Shown here: positions 43,924 to 55,664 of the stretch, one piece after another | Layout: each line of letters begins with the position of its first letter | Numbering within the stretch: the first letter of the stretch is position 1 | Source: Prochlorococcus marinus str. MIT 0912 | Lineage (GTDB): Bacteria; Cyanobacteriota; Cyanobacteriia; PCC-6307; Cyanobiaceae | Direction of reading: 5' to 3' | NCBI RefSeq assembly: GCF_027359595.1 | Contig: NZ_CP114783.1 | Span: 1,488,001-1,552,000 of the forward strand | DNA length: 64,000 bases | Program-made: the position numbers and the translations under genes | Notes under the pieces: generated by a model | Database searches by the model: none | Told to the model about the DNA's origin: nothing | Seen by the model: only the letters and a program-made list of their open reading frames with translations

Positions 43924-44355
43924 ATGAGTGTTCGCCTTTACATCGGTAATTTGCCGCAGAATGTCAATGTTAAAGAACTTGAAGCTCTCCTAGTATCCAT
44001 AGGAGATGGCATCAAATTTAAAGCTGTTTTCGATAGAGATACCAAGGCTTGCAGGGGGTTTGGTTTCGCTAATATCAAAGACGAGAATGTTGCGAATGAG
44101 CTTATTGAAAAATTAAATGGCCATGAATTTAATGGCAATAAATTGAGGGTTGAACGTTCTGAACGTAAAGATTCAAATTCCGGTAATTCAAGAAGAGGCG
44201 CAAGTGCTAACAATGGAAATAAAGGTTCTAATCGTAAAGATGTTAAGAAAGTTGTACATAGTGATGCACCAATTAAAGAAGCTCCAGATCCAAGATGGGC
44301 TGGAGAACTGTCAAAATTAAAGGATCTTTTAGCTAATCAAAAAACACCTGTATAA
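43924..44355 (+). CDS. RRM-domain RNA-binding protein
   Basis: A 143-residue cyanobacterial Rbp. One RRM (residues 1-80) has RNP2 LYIGNLP and RNP1 KACRGFGFANI. A low-complexity Ser/Asn/Gly/Arg-rich linker (about 85-110) and a C-terminal acidic-basic helix WAGELSKLKDLL follow. Such proteins are cold-inducible and may target mRNAs to thylakoids. A pyrimidine-rich leader (CTTCTTTATCCCCTTTTTTC) runs into the start codon. It is convergent with crtB, 4 nt apart. Confidence 0.92.
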   Translation: MSVRLYIGNLPQNVNVKELEALLVSIGDGIKFKAVFDRDTKACRGFGFANIKDENVANELIEKLNGHEFNGNKLRVERSERKDSNSGNSRRGASANNGNKGSNRKDVKKVVHSDAPIKEAPDPRWAGELSKLKDLLANQKTPV

Positions 44356-44359
44356 ACCT

Positions 44360-45298
44360 TCAGTTAATTAATGTTCGAAGTTTATATTTTTCATCGTTGA
44401 TAGTTATTAGATAAGAGATTGGTAGATTTACAGCTTTTACCCATCCTTTTACGTAAGCTCGATTATTAAAGACGTCATAATCGAGTTTTTCAATTGAATT
44501 GAGTATGCCGCTATACAGCCTGAGTGAGGTCCATATCGGCCACCTTGCATCTATCGAGAGCCATTTGATGCCTTCTTCAGATCTAAGGAACCAATCTCTT
44601 GCTCTAGATAATTGAAAAGACATTAAAGCCTTCCAGTTTTCATTGATTTTTCCATTCATTAGATCTTCTTCGGAGTAATTAAATTTTTCCAAATCTTCCA
44701 ATGGCAAATAAATTCTTCCTCTCTCTCTATCTTCTCCAACATCTCTAAGAATATTAGTTAATTGATTCGCAATTCCTAGAGCAATAGCAGCTTTTGATGT
44801 GTCAGGAGATGGCAAATTTGAATTGGCAGTATAAGCAGAATCTATTCCTATTACACCTTGCGTCATCAATCCAACCGTTCCAGCGACTCGATAACAGTAG
44901 AGTTCGAGTTCTTCAAAGGTTTTATATCTCGTTTTATCCAAATCCATTCTTTGGCCTTCAATCATGTCTATATAAGGTTGAATAGATTGAGGGAATTTTT
45001 GAAGAGTATCGGCTAAGACTGCATCAAGATCATCTTCAGTGTTACCAGCAAAAATATTTTTTGTTTTGTTTTCCCATTTATTCAGTCGATCTGATAACTC
45101 ATTTTTAGATTTTTTTTGAGCTTCAGCACTGTCCATCAGCTCATCTGTTCTGCGGCACCATACATAAATGGCCCAGATTGCTCTTCGTTTAGCAGGGGGC
45201 AGCAACATAGTGCCAAGGTAAAAGGTCTTGGCCCATTGTGCAGTTTCTTTTCTGCAAGCCTCGTAGGCATCCTCTAGATTCAAAGAAGGCTGCGCCAA
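44360..45298 (-). CDS. crtB: Phytoene synthase
   Basis: Condenses two geranylgeranyl diphosphates to phytoene, the committed step of carotenoid synthesis. The 312 residues have both Mg-diphosphate motifs, DELMDSAEA (DxxxD) and DVGEDRERGRIYLPLEDL. FYLGTMLLPPAKRRAIWAIY appears near the N terminus. It is 81 nt downstream of crtP (phytoene desaturase) on the same strand, forming the conserved pds-psy pair of cyanobacteria. Confidence 0.95.
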   Translation of the reverse strand: MAQPSLNLEDAYEACRKETAQWAKTFYLGTMLLPPAKRRAIWAIYVWCRRTDELMDSAEAQKKSKNELSDRLNKWENKTKNIFAGNTEDDLDAVLADTLQKFPQSIQPYIDMIEGQRMDLDKTRYKTFEELELYCYRVAGTVGLMTQGVIGIDSAYTANSNLPSPDTSKAAIALGIANQLTNILRDVGEDRERGRIYLPLEDLEKFNYSEEDLMNGKINENWKALMSFQLSRARDWFLRSEEGIKWLSIDARWPIWTSLRLYSGILNSIEKLDYDVFNNRAYVKGWVKAVNLPISYLITINDEKYKLRTLIN

Positions 45299-45379
45299 AA
45301 TTAGAAGTTTGTAAGTTTTTTAGTGTGCATTAAGCTGGTGAATTGCAATTTTAGGTAAATTGCTGTTCATACATTAAGA

Positions 45380-46786
<1,407 letters not shown>

Positions 46787-46872
46787 TTAACAACTTTAGT
46801 GATTAAGACCACCCAACAAGGGATAAGGTCGTTAAATTTGCAGTATATATTTCGGTTTGTTGTTTTAAATTC

Positions 46873-47220
46873 ATGAGCGATACCATTCTTAAATGCACAA
46901 CTAGACACGTAAGAATATTTACTGCAGTACTAGAAAATAATGATTTAATTTTAGATAATGGACATTTGACGTTAGATATCGATCCAGATAATGAGTTTCT
47001 TTGGAGCGATCAATCTTTAAACAAGGTGCAAGATTATTTTCGTGAATTAGTGGACTCTCAAGCCGATAATGAATTGAGCGATTACAGCTTGAGAAAAATA
47101 GGATCTTTGTTGGAAGATTTTATTCGAAAGTTGCTGAAAGACGGAGAACTCAGTTATAACCCAAATAGCAGGGTAATGAACTATTCCATGGGATTACCTC
47201 GAACTAAAGAATTGTTATGA
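46873..47220 (+). CDS. ndhM: NAD(P)H-quinone oxidoreductase subunit M
   Basis: A hydrophilic NDH-1 subunit specific to oxygenic phototrophs, 115 residues. [21 protein letters not shown] at the start and [13 protein letters not shown] are characteristic. The last part ([20 protein letters not shown]) is helical. It probably sits in the peripheral arm close to NdhH/K. The stop overlaps the ATG of the DUF3172 gene (ATGA at 47217-47220), indicating translational coupling. Confidence 0.94.
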   Translation: MSDTILKCTTRHVRIFTAVLENNDLILDNGHLTLDIDPDNEFLWSDQSLNKVQDYFRELVDSQADNELSDYSLRKIGSLLEDFIRKLLKDGELSYNPNSRVMNYSMGLPRTKELL

Positions 47221-47879
47221 ATCAAGGTCCTTATAATCGTCGACCATCATCTCGTAGAAGATCAGATCTTGCGAGAAGACAAGAAGGTAATAGATTTAAT
47301 TCTAGAAAAGATCCAAATGTTAGAGATAGAGATCAATATGAGCCAAGAGGAAGTCGATTTAAATCGTCAGGTCCCTCTGATGGAGGAGGTGGCATAAAAA
47401 TCAACTCTAATTCAATCGCTATTTTGGCTGGGGTATTGGTTGTTGGTGTGGGTATAGGTAGCCTTATCACAAGCACAACTTCAGGCGGACAAGGAAATAT
47501 TGCAAGTCAGCAACAGTTGGATATGGCAGTTCCAGACCCTGATTTTTGTAGGCAATACGGTGCAAGTGCCTTTGTTATTGACGTAGAAATGTATACGACT
47601 TTAAATCCCTCTACAAGCTTTGTTACACAACCCGCGCTTCAACCAGGTTGTGTAATTAGAAGAGAGAATTGGACTGTTTTGCAAAAACAAGGAGCTATAA
47701 ACAATGAAGATGTAAGAGAGTGCAAACAGAGGATGAATACATTTGCTTATATAGGTTCGATTAGGGATCAGCCAATTGTCCGTTGCGTTTATCAGGCAGA
47801 TGTTAACGAAAATAAATTTATAATTAAAGGCGCTGAAGAAGATGCTGTTGGAATAAATAAAGAAGCTATACAGTTCTAG
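47217..47879 (+). CDS. DUF3172 membrane-anchored protein
   Basis: A 220-residue cyanobacterial protein. The first 60 residues are Arg/Ser/Asp-rich and probably disordered ([14 protein letters not shown]). A single transmembrane helix follows (about 66-88: [19 protein letters not shown]) and then a lumenal or periplasmic domain with four Cys ([27 protein letters not shown]). The conserved Cys could form disulfides made by the VKOR-Trx protein; this is inference. It is coupled to ndhM, which suggests a thylakoid function. The function is unknown. Confidence 0.8.
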   Translation: MNQGPYNRRPSSRRRSDLARRQEGNRFNSRKDPNVRDRDQYEPRGSRFKSSGPSDGGGGIKINSNSIAILAGVLVVGVGIGSLITSTTSGGQGNIASQQQLDMAVPDPDFCRQYGASAFVIDVEMYTTLNPSTSFVTQPALQPGCVIRRENWTVLQKQGAINNEDVRECKQRMNTFAYIGSIRDQPIVRCVYQADVNENKFIIKGAEEDAVGINKEAIQF

Positions 47880-48826
47880 TTTTGTGGATGAAAGAGAGGC
47901 GAAAATGAACTTGCAAATAAAGGTAAGACATCTTGTGTGAATGCTTCAGCAGCTCTTGATGAATATCTGCCAGGATTAGTAATTACTTTTAGTTCTCTTT
48001 TGACTTCTAAATCAGCAACAAATGGTCTGTGAATTGTTCCTCCTGATAGCTCTCTTTCAATTGAGACTACAGGGAGAAAAGCAGCTCCTAGTTCAGATTG
48101 GACAGCATTTTTTATAGCTTCTAGAGAATTTAATTCCATTTCTATATGTAATCTTTGGACGTCTAACCCTGAAGAAGAAAGAAGTTGGTCTAAGACTTTT
48201 CTTGTCGTTGATTGATTGTCCAAGGTGATAAACCTCAGACTATATAAATCTTCTTTTGTGAGTTCTTTTGACTTCGCTAATGGATGATTAATAGGCAAAA
48301 CAAGAGCTAACTCATCAGTTGCGAAAGGAATTACTTTTAATGATTCATTTAATTCTATTGGAAGTTGGCCTCCGATAATAGCAATATCTATCTGACCATT
48401 TGCAACACTCCATCCTGTTCTTCTAGTGCTATGGATTTGAAGTTGAACTGAAACTTCTGGATACTTTTGTCTGAAAAGCCCAATCATTCTAGGCATCAAG
48501 TAGGTACCAGTAGTTTGACTGGCTCCAATAATGATGGATCCCCCTTTGAGATTATTTAAATCTTCAATTGCTTTGCAAGTCTCTTGGCACTCCCCTAAGA
48601 TTTTTTCGCAGTAATTTAAAAGAAGCTTTCCTGCTTCAGTTAGTTGAGCTTTTCTGCCACCTCTATCAAATATGGCAATTTCCAATTGTTTTTCTAGATT
48701 TTGCACTTGTAAACTAACAGCCGGTTGAGTAACAAAAAGACTATCAGCAGCTTTTTTAAAGCTTCCCTCATCAACAATCGCTTTGAGGATTCTTAGTTGA
48801 TCAAGTGTGAATGGGATCTCGGCCAT
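47876..48826 (-). CDS. LysR-family regulator, RbcR/Ycf30-like
   Basis: A 316-residue LysR protein. The HTH is [43 protein letters not shown], and the effector domain has [21 protein letters not shown]. It most resembles cyanobacterial RbcR/CbbR (Ycf30), which control carbon-fixation or Ci-uptake genes. NdhR is a close alternative, and adjacency to ndhF/ndhD in the next transcription unit fits either reading. The 109-nt divergent gap before the NnrU gene holds the inverted repeat GATCC-N5-GGATC (48888-48902). Confidence 0.82.
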   Translation of the reverse strand: MAEIPFTLDQLRILKAIVDEGSFKKAADSLFVTQPAVSLQVQNLEKQLEIAIFDRGGRKAQLTEAGKLLLNYCEKILGECQETCKAIEDLNNLKGGSIIIGASQTTGTYLMPRMIGLFRQKYPEVSVQLQIHSTRRTGWSVANGQIDIAIIGGQLPIELNESLKVIPFATDELALVLPINHPLAKSKELTKEDLYSLRFITLDNQSTTRKVLDQLLSSSGLDVQRLHIEMELNSLEAIKNAVQSELGAAFLPVVSIERELSGGTIHRPFVADLEVKRELKVITNPGRYSSRAAEAFTQDVLPLFASSFSPLFHPQN

Positions 48827-48887
48827 GGTGGCAGGCCTTCATGGCAGTTATTAAAATAAAATGTAGAGAAAAACAACTCCAACTGTT

Positions 48888-48902
48888 GATCCGGTATGGA
48901 TC
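48888..48902. promoter_or_regulatory. Possible regulator site between lysR and nnrU
   Basis: GATCC (48888-48892) and GGATC (48898-48902) form a perfect 5-bp dyad with a 5-nt spacer in the divergent gap. LysR proteins often bind dyads in such gaps to autoregulate. The T-N11-A rule is not clearly met, so this is speculative. Confidence 0.25.
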
Positions 48903-48935
48903 TAATAATTTATTAAAAGGCTTTTTATAAGACTG

Positions 48936-49682
48936 ATGTCATTTTCAGATACTCATAGTTCCAGTTTAACGATGATATTACTTTTATTTTGTTTTGCAGT
49001 TATTCATAGTGGCGGAGCGGCTTTACGGGTGAAGGCTGAAAGGTTAATTGGAGCTAGAGCTTGGAGATTGATTTTTGCTTTTGCAAGTATTCCCTCAGCC
49101 GTTGTTTTAGTTGGTTACTTTATTTCTCATCGTTACGATGGAGTTAGATTTTGGAATTTTCAAGGTGTTAGCGAACTAATTCCAGTGATTTGGATTATGA
49201 GTGCAATAAGTTTTCTTTTCTTGTACCCAGCTACTTATAACCTTTTAGAAATTCCTGCTGTCCTAAAGCCCAAAGTTAGAATTTATGCTTCAGGGATTAT
49301 TAGAGTCACACGCCATCCCCAGGCAATTGGTCAGATTCTCTGGTGTTTTGCACATTTACTTTGGATAGGTACAAGTTTTACTCTGGTGACTTGCTTGGGA
49401 CTAATAGCGCATCATTTGTTTGCAATCTGGCATGGTGATAGACGACTTGCTCTCAAATTTGGAGAAGAATTTGAGGAAGTTAAGAAAAGAACATCGGTCT
49501 TTCCATTTTTAGCTGTGTTGGATGGACGACAAAAATTACAAATAAAAGAATTTCTTAGGCCCTCTCAAATGGGTATTCTCATTGCAGTGTTTTTTTTCTG
49601 GTGGTCTCATAAATTTATTTCTGTTGGAGCTCAGAGATTTCTCTCTTTTGATTTAACTGAATTACTAGCAAGAATTGCCTAA
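48936..49682 (+). CDS. NnrU-family membrane protein
   Basis: A 248-residue polytopic protein with six or more helices. Family features are LLFCFAVIHSGGAALR near the start, SGIIRVTRHPQAIGQILWCFAHLLW in the centre and HGDRRLALKFGEEFEEVKKRTSVFPF. NnrU-like and isoprenylcysteine-methyltransferase-like folds overlap; in plants the related Z-ISO isomerises 15-cis-zeta-carotene. A Z-ISO-like role would connect with crtP/zds in this window, but cyanobacterial assignments differ, so it is only a candidate. ndhF follows after 25 nt. Confidence 0.82.
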   Translation: MSFSDTHSSSLTMILLLFCFAVIHSGGAALRVKAERLIGARAWRLIFAFASIPSAVVLVGYFISHRYDGVRFWNFQGVSELIPVIWIMSAISFLFLYPATYNLLEIPAVLKPKVRIYASGIIRVTRHPQAIGQILWCFAHLLWIGTSFTLVTCLGLIAHHLFAIWHGDRRLALKFGEEFEEVKKRTSVFPFLAVLDGRQKLQIKEFLRPSQMGILIAVFFFWWSHKFISVGAQRFLSFDLTELLARIA

Positions 49683-49707
49683 ACTTATTTCAATATGATT
49701 TAGCTGG

Positions 49708-51714
49708 ATGCATTCGGCTGCAGATTTTGCTTGGTTAATTCCTCTTCTTCCTCTTTGCGGGGCAGTTTTGATTGGTTTGGGATTAATTAGTTTTAACGAT
49801 CTTTTTAATCGGTCAAGGAAACCCGTTGCAATAACCCTTTTAACCTCTGTTGGCGCTTCTGCATTTATTAGCTATGCAGTTTTGGCTGAGCAACTCTCAG
49901 GCAAGCCTCCAGTTGAACACTTATTTATATGGGCAAGTGCAGGGTCTTTTGAGTTGCCAATGGGATATGTGATTGACCCTCTGGCGGCAGTAATGCTCGC
50001 TCTCGTAACTTCAATTGCCTTCTTGGTCATGATTTATTCCCATGGTTATATGGCTCATGATCCTGGGTATGTTCGTTTTTTTACTTATTTAGCCTTATTC
50101 AGCAGTTCAATGCTTGGGCTAATTGTTAGTCCCAATTTGCTTGAAATATATGTTTTTTGGGAATTGGTTGGGATGTGTTCATATTTACTCGTTGGCTTTT
50201 GGTATGACAGAGATGGTGCAGCACATGCAGCTCAAAAGGCTTTTATCGTTAATAGAGTGGGGGATTTTGGGTTATTGCTTGGTATTTTGGGTCTTTTTTG
50301 GGCAACAGGTAGTTTTGATTTTCATGGAATCGCTGATGGTTTATCAGAGGCAGTTAGTTCTGGGACAGTACCGATTTGGGCAGCTTTGATTCTTTGTATC
50401 CTTGTTTTCATGGGACCTATGGCAAAGTCCGCACAATTTCCTTTACATGTTTGGTTGCCTGATGCAATGGAAGGTCCGACTCCCATATCTGCCCTTATTC
50501 ATGCAGCAACAATGGTTGCGGCGGGAGTTTTTTTAGTAGCAAGGCTTGATCCTCTTTTTAGCCAGTTCCCTTTTGTCGGATTATTCATTGCAATTATTGG
50601 AACAGTAACTTGTTTCCTAGGTGCATCGATAGCTTTGACACAAATGGATTTGAAAAAAGGATTGGCCTACAGCACAGTCTCTCAACTTGGATACATGATG
50701 CTTGCAATGGGATGTGGAGCACCAGTTGCAGGAATGTTCCATCTTGTTACTCATGCTTGTTTTAAGGCTATGTTATTCCTGGGCTCAGGTTCAGTTATTC
50801 ATGCTATGGAGGAGGTGGTTGGCCATGAACCAATTCTTGCTCAAGACATGCGATTAATGGGGGGGCTTCGTAAAAAAATGCCAATCACAGCAATAACTTT
50901 TTTCATTGGCTGTATTGCTATCAGTGGCATCCCACCTCTCGCAGGTTTTTGGAGTAAAGATGAAATTCTCGGTCAAGCCTTTAATAGTTTCCCAATACTT
51001 TGGTTTATAGGTTTTTTAACCGCAGGAATGACAGCTTTTTACATGTTTAGGCTTTATTTTCTAACTTTTGAGGGAGACTTCCGAGGCGAAAATAAAGAGA
51101 TGCAGCTTTCTTTACTTGCTTTAGCAGGTAAAGAAAAAGATGAAGAGCATGAAGAGCATGAAGTTGGAAAGATACATGAATCGGCATGGCCCATGACATT
51201 TCCCTTAGCAGTTTTGGCAATTCCTTCTGTTTTGATTGGATTTCTAGGAGTTCCTTGGAACAGCATTTTTGCAAACTTGTTAGACCCCATTGAGGCTATT
51301 GAGGCTGCAGAAAAGTTTAGCTGGGGGGAATTTCTTCCACTTGCAACTGCTTCAGTAGCTATTTCATCTGCAGGAATATTATTAGCGGTCTTAACTTATT
51401 ATTTAAAAAGAGTGGATCTAGGCGTTTCTCTATCCAAGAAGTACCCTCAAATTAATTCATTCCTTCAGAACAAATGGTACCTTGATGACATTAATGAGAA
51501 AATTTTTGTCAAAGGTAGTAGAAAGCTCGCAAGAGAAGTACTAGAAGTTGATGCAAAAGTAGTTGATGGAGTTGTAAATCTTACTGGATTATTGACTCTT
51601 GGTAGTGGAGAAGGACTCAAATATTTTGAGACAGGAAGAGCTCAGTTTTACGCATTAATTGTTTTTGGTGGAGTTATTGCTTTAGTTGCACTTTTTGGAG
51701 TAGTAGGGGCATGA
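49708..51714 (+). CDS. ndhF: NAD(P)H-quinone oxidoreductase chain 5
   Basis: The largest proton-pumping antiporter-like subunit of NDH-1, 668 residues with about 16 helices. Conserved parts are YVIDPLAAVMLALVTSIAFLVMIYSHGYM, EIYVFWELVGMCSYLLVGFWYDR with the key Glu, and PLHVWLPDAMEGPTPISALIHAATMV. KKGLAYSTVSQLGYMMLAMGCG also appears. A Glu/His-rich loop (KDEEHEEHEVGKIHE) lies near residue 480. The long amphipathic C-terminal helix is present. It is in line with ndhD 101 nt downstream, as in NDH-1L (F1/D1). Confidence 0.96.
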   Translation: MHSAADFAWLIPLLPLCGAVLIGLGLISFNDLFNRSRKPVAITLLTSVGASAFISYAVLAEQLSGKPPVEHLFIWASAGSFELPMGYVIDPLAAVMLALVTSIAFLVMIYSHGYMAHDPGYVRFFTYLALFSSSMLGLIVSPNLLEIYVFWELVGMCSYLLVGFWYDRDGAAHAAQKAFIVNRVGDFGLLLGILGLFWATGSFDFHGIADGLSEAVSSGTVPIWAALILCILVFMGPMAKSAQFPLHVWLPDAMEGPTPISALIHAATMVAAGVFLVARLDPLFSQFPFVGLFIAIIGTVTCFLGASIALTQMDLKKGLAYSTVSQLGYMMLAMGCGAPVAGMFHLVTHACFKAMLFLGSGSVIHAMEEVVGHEPILAQDMRLMGGLRKKMPITAITFFIGCIAISGIPPLAGFWSKDEILGQAFNSFPILWFIGFLTAGMTAFYMFRLYFLTFEGDFRGENKEMQLSLLALAGKEKDEEHEEHEVGKIHESAWPMTFPLAVLAIPSVLIGFLGVPWNSIFANLLDPIEAIEAAEKFSWGEFLPLATASVAISSAGILLAVLTYYLKRVDLGVSLSKKYPQINSFLQNKWYLDDINEKIFVKGSRKLAREVLEVDAKVVDGVVNLTGLLTLGSGEGLKYFETGRAQFYALIVFGGVIALVALFGVVGA

Positions 51715-51815
51715 TTTTTACATAATTTTTTTAGGTGTGTGTTTCATCCCCTATCTTGAGGGTGCCAATAGTCCCATAATTTCTAAACTCAAAAAGTGGT
51801 GATTAATTTCGAGTC

Positions 51816-53471
51816 TTGGAATTCGCTCTCAATACAAGTTTGAACCTAGGAACAGCGCTGATTTCTGAGCCGATATCAGCGGATTTTCCTTGGTTAAGTT
51901 TATCCATACTTTTTCCCATTGTAGGTGCTTTAATTGTTCCTTTTATTCCAGATAAAGGTGAAGGTAAAGAAGTTCGATGGTATGCCCTCATAATTGCTTT
52001 AATTACTTTTTTAATTACTGTCGCTGCTTACTTCAAAGGTTTTGATCCAAATCAAGAAGGCTTGCAATTATATGAAAAAGTTAGTTGGCTTCCAGATCTT
52101 GGATTGACTTGGTCTGTTGGCGCAGATGGCTTGTCTATGCCCTTGATATTACTCACAAGTTTCATTACCTCACTAGCAGTTTTGGCAGCATGGCCAGTTA
52201 GCTATAAACCAAAATTATTTTTCTTTTTAATTCTGGCTATGGATGGTGGCCAAATAGCTGTGTTCGCTGTTCAAGATATGTTGCTTTTCTTTTTGGCTTG
52301 GGAATTGGAGTTGTTCCCAGTGTATTTATTCCTTGCAATATGGGGCGGGAAGAAGAGGCAATATGCAGCGACGAAATTTATTATCTATACAGCAGGAAGC
52401 TCATTATTTATTCTCCTTGCTGGTCTTGCAATGGGTTTCTTTCAAGGAGGAGGTATACCAGATTTCGGCTATACCCATTTGGCTCAGCAAGATTTTGGTA
52501 GAGGGTTTCAACTTCTTTGTTATTCAGGTTTGTTAATAGCTTTTGGGGTCAAACTTCCTATTGTCCCTCTTCATACTTGGTTGCCAGATGCGCATGGAGA
52601 GGCTACTGCTCCAGTACATATGCTATTGGCAGGAATCTTGTTAAAGATGGGTGGATATGCTCTCCTTAGATTCAACGCGCAATTACTGCCTGACGCTCAT
52701 GCTCAATTTGCACCATTGCTAATTGTTCTTGGAGTAGTAAATATTATTTATGCAGCCTTAACTTCTTTTGCTCAAAGAAATTTAAAAAGGAAAATTGCCT
52801 ATAGCTCAATAAGTCATATGGGTTTTGTTTTGATAGGTATTGGAAGCTTTAGCTCTCTTGGTACTAGTGGTGCAATGTTGCAAATGGTTAGCCACGGTTT
52901 AATAGGAGCAAGCTTGTTTTTCCTTGTAGGTGCAACTTACGACAGAACTCACACGCTTCAATTAGATGAGATGGGTGGCATTGGCCAAAATATGAGGATT
53001 ATGTTTGCTCTATGGACGGCATGTGCTTTCGCTTCGCTTGCTTTACCTGGAATGAGTGGATTCATATCGGAATTAATGGTCTTTGTTGGATTTGTTACTG
53101 ATGAAGTTTATACTCTTCCTTTTAGAATTGTTGTTGCTTCTTTAGCAGCAATTGGAGTTATTTTGACGCCTATATATTTATTGTCGATGCTAAGAGAAAT
53201 TTTCTTCGGTAAAGAGAATGCGAAGTTAATATCTAAAGCAAAGTTGGTGGATGCAGAGCCTAGAGAAATATATATTATTGCTTGTTTATTAGTTCCAATC
53301 ATTGGCATTGGCTTGTATCCAAAAATCATGACAGATACTTATATTTCATCAATTGATGGATTGGTTAAAAGAGATTTGTTAGCCGTTGAAAGAATAAGAA
53401 GTAATCAAACACAAATCATTAGTAATACAAATTTATCACTAGGGACGATTCAAGCTCCTCTTTTAGATTGA
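51816..53471 (+). CDS. ndhD: NAD(P)H-quinone oxidoreductase chain 4
   Basis: A proton-pumping NDH-1 membrane subunit, 551 residues, about 14 helices. [45 protein letters not shown] (key Glu), [35 protein letters not shown] and [10 protein letters not shown]-type motifs are present. The F1/D1 type is inferred from adjacency to ndhF and from the absence of cupA nearby. The start is TTG at 51816 (preceded by GAGTC); no ATG is available in frame. Confidence 0.95.
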   Translation: MEFALNTSLNLGTALISEPISADFPWLSLSILFPIVGALIVPFIPDKGEGKEVRWYALIIALITFLITVAAYFKGFDPNQEGLQLYEKVSWLPDLGLTWSVGADGLSMPLILLTSFITSLAVLAAWPVSYKPKLFFFLILAMDGGQIAVFAVQDMLLFFLAWELELFPVYLFLAIWGGKKRQYAATKFIIYTAGSSLFILLAGLAMGFFQGGGIPDFGYTHLAQQDFGRGFQLLCYSGLLIAFGVKLPIVPLHTWLPDAHGEATAPVHMLLAGILLKMGGYALLRFNAQLLPDAHAQFAPLLIVLGVVNIIYAALTSFAQRNLKRKIAYSSISHMGFVLIGIGSFSSLGTSGAMLQMVSHGLIGASLFFLVGATYDRTHTLQLDEMGGIGQNMRIMFALWTACAFASLALPGMSGFISELMVFVGFVTDEVYTLPFRIVVASLAAIGVILTPIYLLSMLREIFFGKENAKLISKAKLVDAEPREIYIIACLLVPIIGIGLYPKIMTDTYISSIDGLVKRDLLAVERIRSNQTQIISNTNLSLGTIQAPLLD

Positions 53472-53535
53472 ACATTATTTCAACTGGCATTACATGCAAT
53501 ATAGAGATAACTTTCTTTTAGATTCATAGTTTTCT

Positions 53536-54429
53536 TTGCCAGTTGATCTTTTAACTCAAACTGCAGATTCTGGCGCGAGACTGGCTATTCGTTTATTGCA
53601 AGACGCTGCTCAAAGAGGAGATATTGACCCTTGGGATGTGGATGTTATTCCAGTTGTTGATGGTTTTTTGGACCAACTTCAACAGCGTATTGAACTTCCC
53701 AAAAAGATCTCACAACATTTCAGCCAGAGTGGTGGAAGTTACGAGGTTGATCTAGCACAGAGTAGTGAGGCGTTTTTAGCGGCTTCTGTATTGGTTGGTT
53801 TAAAGGCGGAGGTACTTGAGTCTGAAATATTTTCTTTTGAAATGGAAGTTGAAGATGATTCAGGTGTTGATTTTGGAGAACAGGGTTGGTTAGATGAAAG
53901 TTTTCAATTACCTCTTCGACCAGAGAGACATCTGTTAAGAAGACCGGTTGCACCTCCTCCATTTAGAAGGCCAGTTACGCTTGGAGAATTAATAAATCAG
54001 CTTGAGTCAATTGCAGAATCTTTAAAAAATGATGAGTTGCAAAACCGTAGAAAATTACGACAAAAAAAATTAAGTAATCGGGAGGTTATTGCTCAAGTAT
54101 CATCTCTTGCGCATAGAGAAAAATTACCTGAAACAACTGCAGCGCTTGCAATTTTCATAAATAATTGGGAGCAGGCCTTGCACTGGGTTGATTTTGAATT
54201 ATTAGTTGAAAATTGGAAAGAAAACTCTGCCTCAAACAATTTGGATACAGATAGAGTAGGTGTCTTTTGGGCTTTGTTATTTTTATGCTCTCAGGGCAAG
54301 GTGGAGATTGATCAAAAAGGTTCTTTGTTCTCTCCAATAAGTTTGAAGAGGCTTTTAGAGCCTGGAATGGTTGCACAACTTCCCCTCGCTTCTTTAGACG
54401 TGACAGATGGCTCGCCGGCTGCTGCTTAG
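53536..54429 (+). CDS. scpA: ScpA-family chromosome segregation protein
   Basis: The kleisin subunit of SMC condensin, 297 residues. The N-terminal kleisin segment RLAIRLLQDAAQRGDIDPWDVDVIPVVDGFLDQL and the SEAFLAASVLVGLKAEVLES helix are present. A C-terminal winged helix (VGVFWALLFLCSQGKVEIDQ) closes the protein. The middle is Pro/Arg-rich (RRPVAPPPFRRPVTLGEL). ScpB is not adjacent, unlike in many bacteria. The start is TTG at 53536. Confidence 0.88.
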   Translation: MPVDLLTQTADSGARLAIRLLQDAAQRGDIDPWDVDVIPVVDGFLDQLQQRIELPKKISQHFSQSGGSYEVDLAQSSEAFLAASVLVGLKAEVLESEIFSFEMEVEDDSGVDFGEQGWLDESFQLPLRPERHLLRRPVAPPPFRRPVTLGELINQLESIAESLKNDELQNRRKLRQKKLSNREVIAQVSSLAHREKLPETTAALAIFINNWEQALHWVDFELLVENWKENSASNNLDTDRVGVFWALLFLCSQGKVEIDQKGSLFSPISLKRLLEPGMVAQLPLASLDVTDGSPAAA

Positions 54430-54485
54430 CTCTTTGTGGAGGCAGCATTCTATGTTGGCCTTGTATTGCTTAGGTTAAACCGCCT

Positions 54486-55664
54486 ATGAAGGCGATGATC
54501 CTGGCGGCTGGGAAAGGAACACGAGTTCAGCCGATCACCCATGTGATTCCAAAGCCAATGATTCCTATCCTTCAGAAACCCGTAATGGAGTTTCTGTTGG
54601 AACTCCTTAAGGAGCATGGTTTTACTGAGGTTATGGTTAATGTTTCGCATTTAGCAGAAGAAATAGAGAATTATTTTCGAGATGGACAAAGATTTGGAGT
54701 TGAAATTGCATATAGCTTTGAAGGCCGTATTGAAGATGGAGAATTAATAGGGGACGCACTTGGCTCAGCGGGTGGTCTGAAGAAAATTCAAGATTTTCAA
54801 AAGTTTTTTGATGATACTTTTGTCGTCTTATGTGGAGATGCATTAATTGATTTGGATTTATCTGAAGCTGTCAAACGACATAAAGAAAAAGGTGCTTTAG
54901 CTAGTTTGATAACTAAACGTGTTTCAAAAGATCAAGTAAGTAGTTATGGAGTTGTTGTAACAGATGAAGAAGATCATGTTAAAGCTTTTCAAGAAAAACC
55001 TTCTATAGATAATGCACTAGGAGATACTATTAATACTGGAATATATTTATTTGAGCCTGAAATTTTTGATTATATTCCGTCTGGAAAACCTTTTGATATT
55101 GGCTCGGATTTGTTTCCTAAATTAGTAGAAGAAGGTGCACCTTTCTATGCTTTACCTATGGATTTTGAATGGGTTGATATTGGTAAAGTCCCAGATTATT
55201 GGAGAGCAATAAGGAATGTTCTAAAAGGTGATGTTAGACAAGTTGAAATACCTGGAAAGCAAGTTAGACCAGGGATTTACACTGGTTTAAATGTTGCAGC
55301 TAATTGGGATAAAATAAATGTAAAAGGACCTATATATGTTGGTGGAATGACAAGGATTGAAGATGGTGTAACTATCGTTGGTCCTTCTATGATTGGTCCG
55401 AGTTGTTGTATTTGTGAAGGTGCAACAATTGATAATTCAATAATCTTTGATTACTCACTCATTGGGCCTGGTGTTCAACTTGTAGAGAAGTTGGTTTTTG
55501 GTAGATATTGTGTTGGTAAAGAAGGTGATCACTTTGATTTACAGGAAGCTGCTTTAGATTGGTTAATAACTGATGCTAGAAGACAAGACTTAGGCGAACC
55601 CTCACCTCAACAAAAAGCAATGGCTGAATTATTAGGCACTGATCTTATTGGCTCTTCTAATTAA
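54486..55664 (+). CDS. NDP-sugar pyrophosphorylase-like protein
   Basis: A 392-residue two-domain protein. The nucleotidyltransferase head starts MILAAGKGTRVQPITHVIPKPMIPI, with the metal Asp region VVLCGDALIDLDLSEAVKRH and EKPSIDNALGDTINTGIYLFEPE. The tail has left-handed beta-helix hexapeptides (ITVKGPIYVGG; DGVTIVGPSMIGPSCCICEGATIDNSII). This is the cyanobacterial mannose-1-phosphate guanylyltransferase/glucose-1-phosphate-type group. Whether it uses GTP-mannose or another pair cannot be told. It is convergent with metF, with an 8-nt tail overlap. Confidence 0.88.
   Translation: MKAMILAAGKGTRVQPITHVIPKPMIPILQKPVMEFLLELLKEHGFTEVMVNVSHLAEEIENYFRDGQRFGVEIAYSFEGRIEDGELIGDALGSAGGLKKIQDFQKFFDDTFVVLCGDALIDLDLSEAVKRHKEKGALASLITKRVSKDQVSSYGVVVTDEEDHVKAFQEKPSIDNALGDTINTGIYLFEPEIFDYIPSGKPFDIGSDLFPKLVEEGAPFYALPMDFEWVDIGKVPDYWRAIRNVLKGDVRQVEIPGKQVRPGIYTGLNVAANWDKINVKGPIYVGGMTRIEDGVTIVGPSMIGPSCCICEGATIDNSIIFDYSLIGPGVQLVEKLVFGRYCVGKEGDHFDLQEAALDWLITDARRQDLGEPSPQQKAMAELLGTDLIGSSN

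Noticed and set aside
50123-50389. 88-residue plus-strand ORF inside ndhF
   Set aside because: Frame shadow of ndhF, which has the conserved motifs in the other frame.
51715-51815. Terminator between ndhF and ndhD
   Set aside because: CCCT-N6-AGGG near 51755 has only a 4-bp stem and no T-run, so ndhF and ndhD are probably one transcript.
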